Shown piece after piece: positions 25,472-34,627 of a DNA stretch of 64,000 nt. The stretch comes from OMPR01 sp965183835 (GTDB lineage: Bacteria; Pseudomonadota; Alphaproteobacteria; Rhodobacterales; Rhodobacteraceae). Position numbers and translations under genes: made by a program. Where the stretch lies: contig CBCYME010000003.1 in the NCBI GenBank assembly GCA_965183835.1, positions 65,024-129,023 on the forward strand, given 5' to 3'. Positions within the stretch are counted from its first letter, which is position 1. Every line of letters begins with the position of its first letter. The notes under the pieces are model-generated. The model was not told the origin of the DNA. It did not search any database and worked only from the letters and a program-made list of their open reading frames with translations.

Positions 25472-26764
25472 TCAAATAGCTTCAACATCGCACCAATCAG
25501 CGATGAATAGGGCGGTGGCTTTGGTGATCCGGCGGATGCTCTCAAGTTCGACGCGCTCATTAAAGCCATGGATGGCTTCGGCGCGGGGACCATACACCAA
25601 CGCCGGCGTGTCTGCATAAAGTCCAAAGAACCGCGCATCTGTGGTGGCGGTGATCGCTTCGCGCACCAGCTCTTGGCCCGTCACCGTCTGATGGGCACGT
25701 CCTAACATTTCGATGGCTGAACTCGCCCGCTCAGAACTGTCTTGTGACAGCGCGTACCCCTCGGCGTGGAAGCCGTGGTAGACGATTTCAGGCAAAGAAT
25801 TCCGCAAGAAATCATTGTCGCGCGCCGCGTCCAGGATCACTTCTTCGATTTCGGCTTTAGCGGCCTCAATCGATTGACCCGGAAAAATTGCCATGCGCAC
25901 GTCAAACACGCTCCATGCTGGAACCGAACTGGTCCAATCGCCGCCTTCGATCTTGCCGACATTCAGGTTCAAGGCGTGGTCCATATGGGCGTAATCATCA
26001 GGCCGGTTCTCGGCCGCATTCCATCGATGTTCCATCTCGTGCAACGCTTTGATCAAAGGAAATGCTGCCTCAATCGCGTTCGCACCGCTGCCCGCATAAG
26101 CGACATGGGTGGGGCGGCCTTTCAGGTGAACCTGAAACCAGATCACCCCCAATTGCGCCGTCACCAAATGTTCGGAAAACGGTTCAGGGATCAAAACCGC
26201 GTCAGCCTTATACCCCCGCGCCAAACAGGCCAGCGCCCCATTTCCGGTGCATTCTTCTTCGACCACCGATTGGTAATGCACGTCCCCCGCCGGGGCCAAG
26301 CCACACGCCCGCAAGGCATCCAGCGCAAACAGATTCGAGGCCAGTCCCGCTTTCATGTCACCGCCACCACGCCCATATAGCCAACCGCCTTGGACCCGCG
26401 GCTCAAACGGGGGGGTGTCCCACATATCAAGCGGCCCTTCGGGCACCACATCAATATGCCCATTCAAAATCAAAGACCGGCCTTTCTGTGTGTTCGACCT
26501 GTGTGTCCCGACGACATTCACCGCATCATCATAAGGTCCGATGACAGGGGAAAAACCCGGTAGGGTCTCAATCTCTGCCACATCAATCTGCCAGCGATCG
26601 ATTTCATACCCGCGCGCGGACAACTCATCTGCCATAAAGGTCTGCGCCGACTGCTCATTCCCGCGCGTCGATGGATGCGAGGTGAGTTCGGACAAGAATG
26701 CAATCTGGCGGTCAAACCCAGCATCAACAGCATCACACAGGCGGGTTTTCAAATCGTCATGCAT
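25472..26764 (-). CDS. M20 family deacylase (ArgE/DapE-like)
   Basis: 430 residues from ATG at 26764. Metal ligands appear as LNGHIDVVPEG, YGRGGGDMKAGL and VVEEECTGNGAL, the ArgE/DapE/CPG2 pattern, with the His of the dimerisation domain in KGRPTHVAYAGSGANAIEAA. The insertion of a dimerisation domain and total length match N-acetylornithine deacetylase-like enzymes. A second M20 hydrolase follows directly, so the operon has two deacylases of different subfamilies, perhaps acting on different bonds of the same compound or on enantiomers. Confidence 0.85.
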   Translation of the reverse strand: MHDDLKTRLCDAVDAGFDRQIAFLSELTSHPSTRGNEQSAQTFMADELSARGYEIDRWQIDVAEIETLPGFSPVIGPYDDAVNVVGTHRSNTQKGRSLILNGHIDVVPEGPLDMWDTPPFEPRVQGGWLYGRGGGDMKAGLASNLFALDALRACGLAPAGDVHYQSVVEEECTGNGALACLARGYKADAVLIPEPFSEHLVTAQLGVIWFQVHLKGRPTHVAYAGSGANAIEAAFPLIKALHEMEHRWNAAENRPDDYAHMDHALNLNVGKIEGGDWTSSVPAWSVFDVRMAIFPGQSIEAAKAEIEEVILDAARDNDFLRNSLPEIVYHGFHAEGYALSQDSSERASSAIEMLGRAHQTVTGQELVREAITATTDARFFGLYADTPALVYGPRAEAIHGFNERVELESIRRITKATALFIADWCDVEAI

Positions 26765-26774
26765 TTGGGGCCTC

Positions 26775-28175
26775 TCAGAATGTCGCGGGTGGCGCTTGGT
26801 GTAATGTATGGGACGCGCCGGGTACACGCTCTCTCTCGATGGGCAAGCCAACCTCTTGGGCAAAGGCGTCCAGTGCCGCGTGCAGAATGCCCATCAATTC
26901 GTCAATCTGCGGTTCGGTGATGATCAACGGCGGCGCGATCAGAAAGTGATCACCAGTCATGCCGCGGCGCGTCCGGCGCGAATAAATGATCAACCCACGT
27001 TCATAAGCAAGTTCGACAAGGCGCGCGTGGGCCTCAAGTTCGGGTGGCAGCGGCTCCATCGTCTCTCGGTCCGCGACGAACTCAAATGCGGTCAACAATC
27101 CCTTGCCGCGCACGTCCCCAATAAAGGGGTAACGATCCATCAGCGCACGCAGCTGAACCATCAAGACCTCGCCCATTCTGGCGGCGTTTTCGATCAATCC
27201 CTGATCTTCCATCTCTTCTAGAACAGCCAATCCTGCTGAACACGCCAAAGGATTTCCGGCATAGGTAAACCCATGCAGAAAACCACCAGCATCCAGAACA
27301 GGTTCGACCAACCGCGCCCCGGCAACAATCGCCCCAAGCGGCGCATAACCAGCGCCAAACCCCTTGGACATCGCAACAATATCCGGCGTGATGCCCCAAT
27401 GTTCAGCGGCCAGGAATTTGCCCGTGCGCCCTGCCCCGGTCATGACCTCATCATAGATCAGCAACACACCAAATTCGTCGCAGATGTCGCGAATGCGGCC
27501 ATAATAACTATCGGGCGCAACCAAGGCACCGGTGGACGCCCCGCCAACGGGTTCCATGATAAACGCCAGAACAGTTTCCGGCCCTTCGGCAAGAATTTTG
27601 TCCCGTAAAAGGTCGGCGTATTTTAGTCCGCGCGCCTCTTCGCTCAAGTTGTCGCGATCCAGATAGGTCGCGGGCGCTGCCACTTTGGGCATGCCTTCCA
27701 TCATCGGCGCAAAGGGTTCGCGCAGTGGATCATAGCCGGTCAAATCCAACGCCCCAAAAGTGCAGCCATGATACGACGGAAACCGCGATATCACCTTATG
27801 ACGCGCGTCTTGCCCCTGTGTCAGCGCAAATTGACGGGCCAGCTTCACAGCACTCTCAACCGCCTCTGATCCGCCAGAAACAAAGAACACACGGTCCAAC
27901 CCATCGGGGGTCATGGCAACTGTTTTCGCCGCCAGATCCTCGGATGGATGGGTGCGAAAATGCAACCGATAGCCAAAGGTCGCCTTGTCCATCTGTGCCT
28001 TGATCTTAGCCAGCACACGCGGGTTGGAATGGCCGATGTTTGACACCATCGCGCCAGACGATCCATCGATATAGCGATTGCCCGCCTCATCAAAGAGATA
28101 GATCCCCTCGCCGTAATCCAGAAACGGACGCGGGTTGCGCGATTGATAAAACAGATATGAAGTTTCGTCGCTCAC
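26775..28175 (-). CDS. Class-III PLP aminotransferase
   Basis: 466 residues. Starts within the ATPase stop (ATGA overlap at 28172-28175). Landmarks: DGSSGAMVSNIGHSNPRV near the N-terminus, VSGGSEAVESAVKLARQF, LIYDEVMTGAGRTG, and the PLP lysine in MSKGFGAGYAPLGA. It transfers an amino group, usually an omega-amine or from a beta-amino acid, to pyruvate or 2-oxoglutarate. Its position between an uptake system and two deacylases suggests it acts on the amine released from the imported compound. Distinct in sequence from the aminotransferase at 8853-10226. Confidence 0.88.
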   Translation of the reverse strand: MSDETSYLFYQSRNPRPFLDYGEGIYLFDEAGNRYIDGSSGAMVSNIGHSNPRVLAKIKAQMDKATFGYRLHFRTHPSEDLAAKTVAMTPDGLDRVFFVSGGSEAVESAVKLARQFALTQGQDARHKVISRFPSYHGCTFGALDLTGYDPLREPFAPMMEGMPKVAAPATYLDRDNLSEEARGLKYADLLRDKILAEGPETVLAFIMEPVGGASTGALVAPDSYYGRIRDICDEFGVLLIYDEVMTGAGRTGKFLAAEHWGITPDIVAMSKGFGAGYAPLGAIVAGARLVEPVLDAGGFLHGFTYAGNPLACSAGLAVLEEMEDQGLIENAARMGEVLMVQLRALMDRYPFIGDVRGKGLLTAFEFVADRETMEPLPPELEAHARLVELAYERGLIIYSRRTRRGMTGDHFLIAPPLIITEPQIDELMGILHAALDAFAQEVGLPIERERVPGASHTLHQAPPATF

Positions 28176-28942
28176 TTGGCACCCTCAATATGCTTACGGA
28201 GAAATTCGCGGGTACGGTCTTTGGTCGGGGTCTTGAAAATGATCTCGGGCGGGCCTTCTTCGACAACGACCCCTTTGTCCATGAACAGCACCCGATCACA
28301 GACCGAGGCTGCGAAATCCATTTCGTGGGTCACAATGATCATGGTCATGTGCTGTTCGGCGAGGTTTTTCATGACCTGATTCACCTCTTCCACCAATTCC
28401 GGATCCAACGCCGAGGTGGCCTCGTCAAACAGCATCAGTTTGGGTTTCATCGCCAGGGCCCGCGCGATCGCGACCCGCTGCTTTTGTCCGCCGGACAGTT
28501 GCGATGGGTAATAATCGATCCGCTCTAACATGCCGACGTTATCAAGCTGCTCTTCTGCCAGCTTGTTCGCCTCTTCCTTAGAAATCTTTTTCAACAACAT
28601 CGGCGCCATAGTGACATTTTCGCGCGCAGTCATATGCGGGAACAGATTAAAGTGCTGAAACACCATGCCAACATGTTGGCGCATTTCGTTGATGTGTTTT
28701 TCATACTGCCGATGCGGCAGCTGTTTGTTCACTTGCACCCCATCCAACCAGATTTCACCACCTGTCAGCGGGTCCAAATCATTTATCGCCCGCAGCAAAG
28801 TCGATTTGCCTGAGCCAGACGAGCCGATGATGCCAACGATCTGCCCCCGCTCAACCGTCAGGCTGATGTCTTTGAGAACCTCCAGCGTGCCAAAAGATTT
28901 TTGGGCGTGCCGGATTTCGACGAAGTTAGTTTTTTCGGTCAT
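28172..28942 (-). CDS. Polar amino acid ABC transporter ATP-binding protein
   Basis: 256 residues from ATG at 28942; an upstream in-frame extension to 28987 overlaps the permease gene and is disfavoured. Walker A GSSGSGKS, signature LSGGQKQR, Walker B LMLFDEATSALDPE and switch His in VTHEMDFA are all intact. It closely follows the GlnQ/HisP pattern (QHVGMVFQHFNLFPHMT). It energises import by the two permeases upstream. Confidence 0.92.
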   Translation of the reverse strand: MTEKTNFVEIRHAQKSFGTLEVLKDISLTVERGQIVGIIGSSGSGKSTLLRAINDLDPLTGGEIWLDGVQVNKQLPHRQYEKHINEMRQHVGMVFQHFNLFPHMTARENVTMAPMLLKKISKEEANKLAEEQLDNVGMLERIDYYPSQLSGGQKQRVAIARALAMKPKLMLFDEATSALDPELVEEVNQVMKNLAEQHMTMIIVTHEMDFAASVCDRVLFMDKGVVVEEGPPEIIFKTPTKDRTREFLRKHIEGAK

Positions 28943-28958
28943 GACGGGCCTCGTAAAA

Positions 28959-29615
28959 TCAGCGGGAGATTGAAATGCGGCGCTCAATCTTGCGCTGCAC
29001 CCATTCCATGCCCAGGTTGATGACGTAATAGCAGGCCGCAGCCAGGATATAGAATTCGAACGGGCGATAGGTCTTGCCGATGATCCGCTGCGCCGACAGT
29101 GTCAGCTCGCTCACCCCGATCACGGACACCAATGCGCTGTCTTTCAACAGAGCGATCATGTTGTTGCCAATCGGCGGCACCACATCCCGCACGGCTTGCG
29201 GGATAACAACTTTGCGCAAGGCCTCGCCCCGGCTCAATCCCAATGTACGGGCCGCTTCCATCTGGCCTTTGTCGACAGCCAAGATCGCGGTTTGGATCAG
29301 TTCGGAATTATAGACCGCAAAGTGCAATCCCAACCCGATGATCCCAGCCACAAAGGCGGGCAGGTCAATGCCAATTTGAACCAGCCCAAAGTAGATCAGG
29401 AACAGCTGCAACAGCAGCGGTGTGCCCATGAACAACCACGCGATCAGCCGAAACGGCTGGCGGATAATCCAAGGCGCATAAAGCGCGATCACAGCAAAGA
29501 TGATACCGCCGAAAAAGCTAAGGATCGCAGCCGCAACCGTGATGCCAATGGTCCAGGCACACCCAAGCAGGATCACGTCCATGTATTTGGGAATAATCGA
29601 AAAATCGAGGCCCAT
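28959..29615 (-). CDS. Polar amino acid ABC transporter permease 2
   Basis: 218 residues, HisM/GlnP type. About five membrane helices and the EAA-loop segment GQMEAARTLGLSRGEALRKV followed by VIPQAVRDVVPPIGN. FRGTP-like loop reads FMGTPLLLQLFLIY. Paired with the neighbouring permease gene 18 bases upstream to form the channel. Confidence 0.92.
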   Translation of the reverse strand: MGLDFSIIPKYMDVILLGCAWTIGITVAAAILSFFGGIIFAVIALYAPWIIRQPFRLIAWLFMGTPLLLQLFLIYFGLVQIGIDLPAFVAGIIGLGLHFAVYNSELIQTAILAVDKGQMEAARTLGLSRGEALRKVVIPQAVRDVVPPIGNNMIALLKDSALVSVIGVSELTLSAQRIIGKTYRPFEFYILAAACYYVINLGMEWVQRKIERRISISR

Positions 29616-29633
29616 CCGTCTTTCCTTTTCCGA

Positions 29634-30281
29634 TCAGGTGATTTGCACTTTGCGGTCTAGCCAGGCAATACCTCGGCCGACCACATAGATGATGATCATG
29701 TAAAGAACCCCTGCCAGCAGGAACATTTCAAAGGGCTTATAGGTCGACCCAATGTAACGCTGCGCGGTATAGGTCAGTTCCACGACCGAGATCGCCGCGA
29801 CCAGCGCAGTCGCCTTGATCAGGGCGTTGATATTCACCCCCAACGGGCGCACCATCAGCCGGGCAGATTGCGGTAGAATTATCCTGTACATGGCTTGCCA
29901 TTGGCTCAACCCAAGGGTGCGGGCCGCTTCGCGTTGACCTTTGTCGATCGCGATAATCGCACCGCGGATGGTTTCCGTCATGTAAGCGCCGGCGTTTATG
30001 CCAAGTCCGATCACCCCTGCCTCGAACGCATCCAGTTGGATACCGATCTGGGGCCCCCCGAAGTAGAGGATAAACAGCTGGATCAAAGCAGGCGTGCCGC
30101 GAAACACACTGACATAAGCCGCACCGGCAAACCGCAATCCCGCAAATCTTGACAAACGTGCCGCCGCGCCAAGCGCCCCACAGGTCAAACCCAATATCGC
30201 GGTCAAAATCGACAACAGAACTGTGATCCAAGCGGCCTCAAGAAAGAACGGATAGACCTTAAGCATCAGTTCAAAATCCAT
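29634..30281 (-). CDS. Polar amino acid ABC transporter permease 1
   Basis: 215 residues, HisQ/GlnP type. The hallmark VFRGTPALIQLFILYFGGP is present, along with the EAA-loop GQREAARTLGLSQWQAMYRI and ILPQSARLMVRPLG. It is separated from the binding-protein gene by 181 bases carrying a hairpin and T-run, so the level of membrane subunits is probably kept below that of the receptor. Confidence 0.92.
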   Translation of the reverse strand: MDFELMLKVYPFFLEAAWITVLLSILTAILGLTCGALGAAARLSRFAGLRFAGAAYVSVFRGTPALIQLFILYFGGPQIGIQLDAFEAGVIGLGINAGAYMTETIRGAIIAIDKGQREAARTLGLSQWQAMYRIILPQSARLMVRPLGVNINALIKATALVAAISVVELTYTAQRYIGSTYKPFEMFLLAGVLYMIIIYVVGRGIAWLDRKVQIT

Positions 30282-30419
30282 GCTGCCCCCCTCGTGGCCA
30301 TAACGTGCGAAACGTGCACCGCGCGCCGTCTCTGAAACAAAGGTTTACCGATGTTGCGGAACATGCAAGCGCACACCAACGAACCATGCTCAAAAGGTGT
30401 GGCATACGGATCGGAACCC

Positions 30420-30455
30420 AAAAGAAAGCCCCGCCACCAAAACCGACAGCGAGGC
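30420..30455 (-). terminator. Attenuating terminator after the binding-protein gene
   Basis: Read on the minus strand, GCCTCGC (30455-30449) pairs with GCGGGGC (30434-30428) with one G-U pair, followed by TTTCTTTT (30427-30420). It sits 8 bases past the binding-protein stop codon, inside the operon, and should allow partial read-through. Confidence 0.65.
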
Positions 30456-30462
30456 CAGAACC

Positions 30463-31239
30463 TTAGCGGATATCCGCGCCGATCCACTTTTCAGCCAGTG
30501 CAAGATAGGTGCCGTCTTCCATCATGGAATCCAACGCTTTTTGCATTTCCTCAGCCAAGGCAGGGTTACCCTGACGAATTGCGATGCCCGCCCCAAACGG
30601 TTCGGTGCCGGGATCGTCGAACATTGCGAATTCCTGACCTTTGGCCGTCATCGCCAGAATGGCCGCAATCGAGTCGTTGACGATGGCATCAACACGCCCG
30701 TTTTCCAATTCAAGCAGCAGTTCGGGCAGACCTTTGTAGGTATTAATCGAATACCCCATCTCACGGGCCCAATCCTCGTGGGTTTCGCCCAATGTCAGGC
30801 CCACTTTCTTGCCCTTCAGCCCATCAAGGTCGGTAATGTCTGACCCCGGTTTGGTAAAGATAGCGCGCTTATCCGAATAATACGGACCAACGAAATCAAC
30901 GACCTCGTCCCGCTCGGCTGTGATCGTCATCGACCCAACAATCGCGTCGTATTTGTTCGCCAGCAGACCGCCAATGATGCCGTCCCACGCCGTGGTCACG
31001 ATTTCGGCCTCTAGCCCCATACGTTTGGCGATTTCCGTGCCAACCGCCGGGTCAAATCCGACAACCTGATTTTCATCGTTCACGAAATTAAACGGAGGGT
31101 AAGCCCCAGACATCGCAATGCGGATCACACCTTTTTCTTTGAGCGTGTCCAGCTCCTCTGCGACAGCGGCGTTCAGCCCCATTACTGCAAGGCCTGCAGC
31201 GGCGATTGCAGATTTCAGGATGGTACGGCGAACAGTCAT
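30463..31239 (-). CDS. Polar amino acid ABC transporter substrate-binding protein
   Basis: 258 residues from ATG at 31239, with AGGAGAGACAAAG just before it. A signal peptide with an Arg pair (MTVRRTILKSAIAAAGLAVM, ending AAVA) precedes the family-3 solute-binding fold: GVIRIAMSGAYPPFNFVNDE, GFDPAVGTEIAKRMG and DAIVGSMTITAERDEVVDF. It binds an amino acid or derivative in the periplasm. First gene of the eight-gene operon; the divergent LysR gene lies 137 bases away. Confidence 0.9.
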   Translation of the reverse strand: MTVRRTILKSAIAAAGLAVMGLNAAVAEELDTLKEKGVIRIAMSGAYPPFNFVNDENQVVGFDPAVGTEIAKRMGLEAEIVTTAWDGIIGGLLANKYDAIVGSMTITAERDEVVDFVGPYYSDKRAIFTKPGSDITDLDGLKGKKVGLTLGETHEDWAREMGYSINTYKGLPELLLELENGRVDAIVNDSIAAILAMTAKGQEFAMFDDPGTEPFGAGIAIRQGNPALAEEMQKALDSMMEDGTYLALAEKWIGADIR

Positions 31240-31363
31240 CTTTGTCTCTCCTGTTGATAGGTGCCGGGGTAAAGGCCTGTGCAATATTGGCGGATTACCC
31301 CCGCTCAAGCTGAGACTTGCATGGTCGCTCGTATCGTGCAAATAAATATATGCCATTATCAAT

Positions 31364-31378
31364 ATAGATAGAATCTAT
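31364..31378. promoter_or_regulatory. Possible LysR operator at the lysR start
   Basis: ATAGA-N5-TCTAT (31364-31378) is a perfect small inverted repeat overlapping the ATG of the LysR gene, in an AT-rich tract (31341-31376) between divergent genes. It fits the T-N11-A form of LysR recognition sites and could repress the regulator's own translation or transcription. Confidence 0.4.
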
Positions 31379-32339
31379 GAGCCTGCCGCATCAACAACGC
31401 TTTCCTTGGAACCTTGATTGGAATCTGCTGCGCACTTTTATGGTCATCGTCGAACAGCGCGGCATTTCAAAGGCCGCCGACTTTTTGGGCCTGAAACAAC
31501 CAACGGTTTCTGCCGCTTTGAAACGCCTCGAAACGGCGACTGGCCGAACGCTTATCATTCGAAAACCCAACGAGTTCACCATTACGCGCGCGGGCCATGC
31601 GCTCTATTCTGAATGTGCCAAAATCTTTGGCTCAATCTCGCAGCTCCCTTCGCTCTTGAATGTCGACAATGCTGAATTGCGCGGGCACCTTTCGATCGCC
31701 ACCACCAGCTCAGTGATCTCAGAGCATTTTGACGACTTTCTGGACCGATTTTCCACCGCGCATCCGCATGTCACCTATTCTTTTTCGGTTTTTGAAAGTG
31801 ACGAAGTTGAAACGATGATTTCACAAAACCGGGCGAGTTTTGGCATCTGCCTTTTGTCAAAGGCCCCGCAAAACCTCGACAGGTTCGTTTTGTGCAGGGA
31901 ATTTTTTGGCCTCTACTGCGGCGCCCGCCACCCCTTGTTCCATGCCGACCAGATCAACATCAAGGATCTAGAAGGGGAACCGTTTGTGGCCTTTCAAACC
32001 GAAGCCGAAGGCGGCCCACTGGATGTCGTGTCCCGCCTTAGGGCGCGGGTGGGTCTGGCCAACACTTGGCGCGGTGTCTCTTCAAGCTTGAATGAAATCC
32101 GGCGGATGATCATGGCAAACGTCGGGATCGGTGCGCTGCCCCTTCATGTTGCGAAACAAGACGTGGTCGCAGGCAACATTCGCCAATTGCCCCCTTACGA
32201 CGACCTGCCCCTGGTCAACATCTACCTGATCACAAACCCTGCCCGCCGCCAGTCCGACGCCGAAGCCATCTTTCTCGCCAACTGCGCGGCAGAACTGTCT
32301 GAAATTCCGATTGAAACCCGAACCTATGGGGCCACCTAA
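31377..32339 (+). CDS. LysR family transcriptional regulator of the amino-acid-derivative operon
   Basis: 320 residues. N-terminal LysR helix-turn-helix (about 15-75): FMVIVEQRGISKAADFLGL, then KQPTVSAALKRLETATGRTL. The C-terminal co-inducer domain runs to the end. Divergent from the eight-gene ABC/aminotransferase/deacylase operon, so it is its most likely regulator, with an intermediate or the substrate as co-inducer. No Shine-Dalgarno sequence is obvious before the ATG; the repeat at 31364-31378 covers that region. Confidence 0.88.
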   Translation: MSLPHQQRFPWNLDWNLLRTFMVIVEQRGISKAADFLGLKQPTVSAALKRLETATGRTLIIRKPNEFTITRAGHALYSECAKIFGSISQLPSLLNVDNAELRGHLSIATTSSVISEHFDDFLDRFSTAHPHVTYSFSVFESDEVETMISQNRASFGICLLSKAPQNLDRFVLCREFFGLYCGARHPLFHADQINIKDLEGEPFVAFQTEAEGGPLDVVSRLRARVGLANTWRGVSSSLNEIRRMIMANVGIGALPLHVAKQDVVAGNIRQLPPYDDLPLVNIYLITNPARRQSDAEAIFLANCAAELSEIPIETRTYGAT

Positions 32340-32358
32340 CCGGACCCTCTCAGGGTTC

Positions 32359-32382
32359 ATCGGGTTCGCTATAGCCCCCGAT
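32359..32382. terminator. Possible convergent terminator
   Basis: ATCGGG (32359-32364) pairs with CCCGAT (32377-32382) in the 43-base gap between the convergent lysR and pcaQ genes; a second small hairpin ACCCT-CTC-AGGGT lies at 32344-32356. Confidence 0.4.
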
Positions 32383-33309
32383 TTAAATCAAATCAGTCCC
32401 AAGTCCCTGCGTGTCCAACACCGATTTCACCGCAAGGTTAAACACCTGCGCCTGTGGAGACAGAACTTCGTCAGGGCGATGCATCAGCCCGACCGGCCCC
32501 CGTGTCATCGCTGTATCAAAGGGCAATGCCTTTAGATGCCCATCTGCAATCTCAGTGGCAACAACGCCCGCTGAAATGATCCAAATCGCATCGGAATGGC
32601 GCGTAAACTGACGGCCAAAGGCCCCTGACACGGTTTCCAGACGATTTTCAATCGACCCCACCCCATGAGCAATCAAAAGACGATCCACCAATGGCCGGAT
32701 GGCAGACCCTTTGGGTGGGTAAATCACCTGCCATTCACCGATCCGTTTTAAATCCGGCGCCTCAAGCAGTGGATGGCCTGCCCGCACCACGAATTCGACT
32801 TGCTCTTCGTAAAGCTGTGTAAATGTGATCCCCTGCATCGTCTCGGGTCGTCCCAATCGGCCAATCACCAAATCCAAATCCCCAACACGCAACCGTTCAA
32901 CAAGATAGCCGTGCGGCCCATCCACAATTCTAAGAGCTGTATTTGGGGACAGTTCCGCAAACTTGGTTGCGACACCCGGCATCAGACGCGCCGCAACCGA
33001 GGGCAAAGCCCCAACCGATAGCAAAGCCTTACCGCGCGCGCCAACCTGCGCGACCCCAGTCAACCCTTGCTGAAGAGAGGCAAGCGACATCTCGGCAAAA
33101 TGCAAAAACACCTCGCCTTGTGGCGTCAACGAGACCCCGGCCCGGTTCCGCGTCAACAGGGTCGCCCCCATGATGTTTTCCAGCTCTTTTAGGGTCTTGG
33201 AAATCGCAGGCTGGGTCAAAAACAGCTTTTCTGCCGCAACCTTCAGACTCTGCTCGCGGCAGATTTCCACAAAGCATTGGATGTGGCGGAACTTGATACG
33301 GCGATCCAT
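32383..33309 (-). CDS. pcaQ: LysR-type regulator PcaQ of protocatechuate catabolism
   Basis: 308 residues. The N-terminus RRIKFRHIQCFVEICREQSL followed by KVAAEKLFLTQPAISKTLKE is typical of PcaQ/GbpR-type LysR proteins. The remainder is a LysR co-inducer domain. In rhizobia and relatives PcaQ activates the protocatechuate genes in response to beta-carboxy-cis,cis-muconate or the derived lactone. It is divergent from pobA-pcaCHG, with a GGAAAC/GTTTCC inverted repeat in the intergenic region as a possible target. Confidence 0.88.
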   Translation of the reverse strand: MDRRIKFRHIQCFVEICREQSLKVAAEKLFLTQPAISKTLKELENIMGATLLTRNRAGVSLTPQGEVFLHFAEMSLASLQQGLTGVAQVGARGKALLSVGALPSVAARLMPGVATKFAELSPNTALRIVDGPHGYLVERLRVGDLDLVIGRLGRPETMQGITFTQLYEEQVEFVVRAGHPLLEAPDLKRIGEWQVIYPPKGSAIRPLVDRLLIAHGVGSIENRLETVSGAFGRQFTRHSDAIWIISAGVVATEIADGHLKALPFDTAMTRGPVGLMHRPDEVLSPQAQVFNLAVKSVLDTQGLGTDLI

Positions 33310-33326
33310 AATTACTTACCATTATT

Positions 33327-33369
33327 GGAAACTAAACACGACATAAGATCATTTTAATTATCCGTTTCC
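33327..33369. promoter_or_regulatory. Inverted repeat in the pcaQ-pobA intergenic region
   Basis: GGAAAC (33327-33332) and GTTTCC (33364-33369) are perfect inverses 31 bases apart in an AT-rich 100-base divergent region. This spacing would let a LysR tetramer contact both arms. The region also holds both promoters; pobA has AGGAGAG just before its ATG. Confidence 0.4.
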
Positions 33370-33409
33370 GACAAGCAATATCGCTACAAAAGATTTCAGG
33401 AGAGCACAC

Positions 33410-34579
33410 ATGCGCACCCAAGTCGCGATCATTGGCGGCGGCCCCTCAGGGCTTTTGCTCAGCCAACTGCTGCACCGCAAGGGCATCGACACCGTGGTGC
33501 TGGAACGCAAAACCAAAGACTATGTTCTGGGCCGGATACGCGCCGGTATTCTAGAGGTCGGCTTTGTGAACCTGATGCGCGAAGCTGGCGTCGCGGACCG
33601 TATGGACAAAGAATGTTTTGCCCATGATGGCACTGTCATCTCGTTCGGCGAAACCCAGTTCAACATTGATTTCAAAGAACTGACTGGCAGTAATGTCGTT
33701 GTTTATGGCCAAACCGAAGTCACACGCGACCTCTACGAAGCCCGCGAAGCAATGGGCGGTCATATTGTGTTCAACACAGAAAACGTGACTATTCATGGCG
33801 CGGATTCAGACGCACCACATGTCACGTATACAGTTGATGGCACCGAACACAGGATTGAATGTGACTATGTCGCCGGGTGTGATGGATTCCACGGCATCAG
33901 CCGCCAGACCATTCCGTTGAACATACGCAAAGAATACGAAAAACTGTATCCGTTTGGCTGGCTGGGCATATTGTCAGAAACCCCACCTGTGAATGACGAA
34001 CTGATCTATTCCGGGTCCGAACGCGGCTTTGCGCTGTGTTCGATGCGCAACGAAAACCTCAGCCGGTATTACATCCAATGCTCGCTGTCTGATGCCCCCG
34101 AAGATTGGACAGATGACGCGTTTTGGGCCGAGCTCAAGCGGCGTATCCCCGCTGAATATGCAGACAAGCTGGTAACCGGCCCTTCTATCGAGAAATCCAT
34201 TGCGCCGCTGCGGTCCTTTGTGACCGAACCGATGCGCTGGGGGCGGTTGTTCCTGTGCGGGGACGCGGCCCATATTGTGCCGCCCACCGGCGCAAAGGGA
34301 TTGAACACCGCCGCCAGCGATATCCACTATTTGTACAATGGGCTGGTGAAAATGTACGAAACAGGCGACAGCACAGGCATCGACCAATATTCAGAGAAAG
34401 CACTGGCCCGCATCTGGAAGGCCGAGCGGTTCAGCTGGTCCACGACAAACCTGTTGCATCGGTTTCCGGACCAGAATGCCTTTGATCTGAAGATGCAAAA
34501 GGCCGATGTCGACTTTCTGCGTGAAAACCGCGAGGCGCAATCAGTCTTTGCCCAGAACTATGTGGGGTTGCCGTACTGA
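33410..34579 (+). CDS. pobA: 4-hydroxybenzoate 3-monooxygenase PobA
   Basis: 389 residues, the usual PobA length (about 390-395). FAD-binding GGGPSGLLLSQLL at the N-terminus, RIRAGILEVGFVNLMREAGV (a PobA hallmark), the DG motif in CDGFHGISRQTIP, and the GD motif in LFLCGDAAHIVPPTGAKGLN. It hydroxylates 4-hydroxybenzoate to protocatechuate with NADPH and oxygen in the cytoplasm. First gene of the operon pobA-pcaC-pcaH-pcaG, divergent from pcaQ. Confidence 0.95.
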   Translation: MRTQVAIIGGGPSGLLLSQLLHRKGIDTVVLERKTKDYVLGRIRAGILEVGFVNLMREAGVADRMDKECFAHDGTVISFGETQFNIDFKELTGSNVVVYGQTEVTRDLYEAREAMGGHIVFNTENVTIHGADSDAPHVTYTVDGTEHRIECDYVAGCDGFHGISRQTIPLNIRKEYEKLYPFGWLGILSETPPVNDELIYSGSERGFALCSMRNENLSRYYIQCSLSDAPEDWTDDAFWAELKRRIPAEYADKLVTGPSIEKSIAPLRSFVTEPMRWGRLFLCGDAAHIVPPTGAKGLNTAASDIHYLYNGLVKMYETGDSTGIDQYSEKALARIWKAERFSWSTTNLLHRFPDQNAFDLKMQKADVDFLRENREAQSVFAQNYVGLPY

Positions 34580-34627
34580 TGTGTTTCCTCAATTTCAAAC
34601 CGGGGCATTCTTACAGGAGACATCGTG

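Noticed and set aside
23185..31239. Ectoine/hydroxyectoine utilisation operon
   Set aside because: The ABC transporter plus class-III aminotransferase plus deacylase recalled it, but the DoeA-type hydrolase, the DoeB-type AstE-family deacetylase and the usual dehydrogenases are not present; the deacylases here are M20 enzymes.
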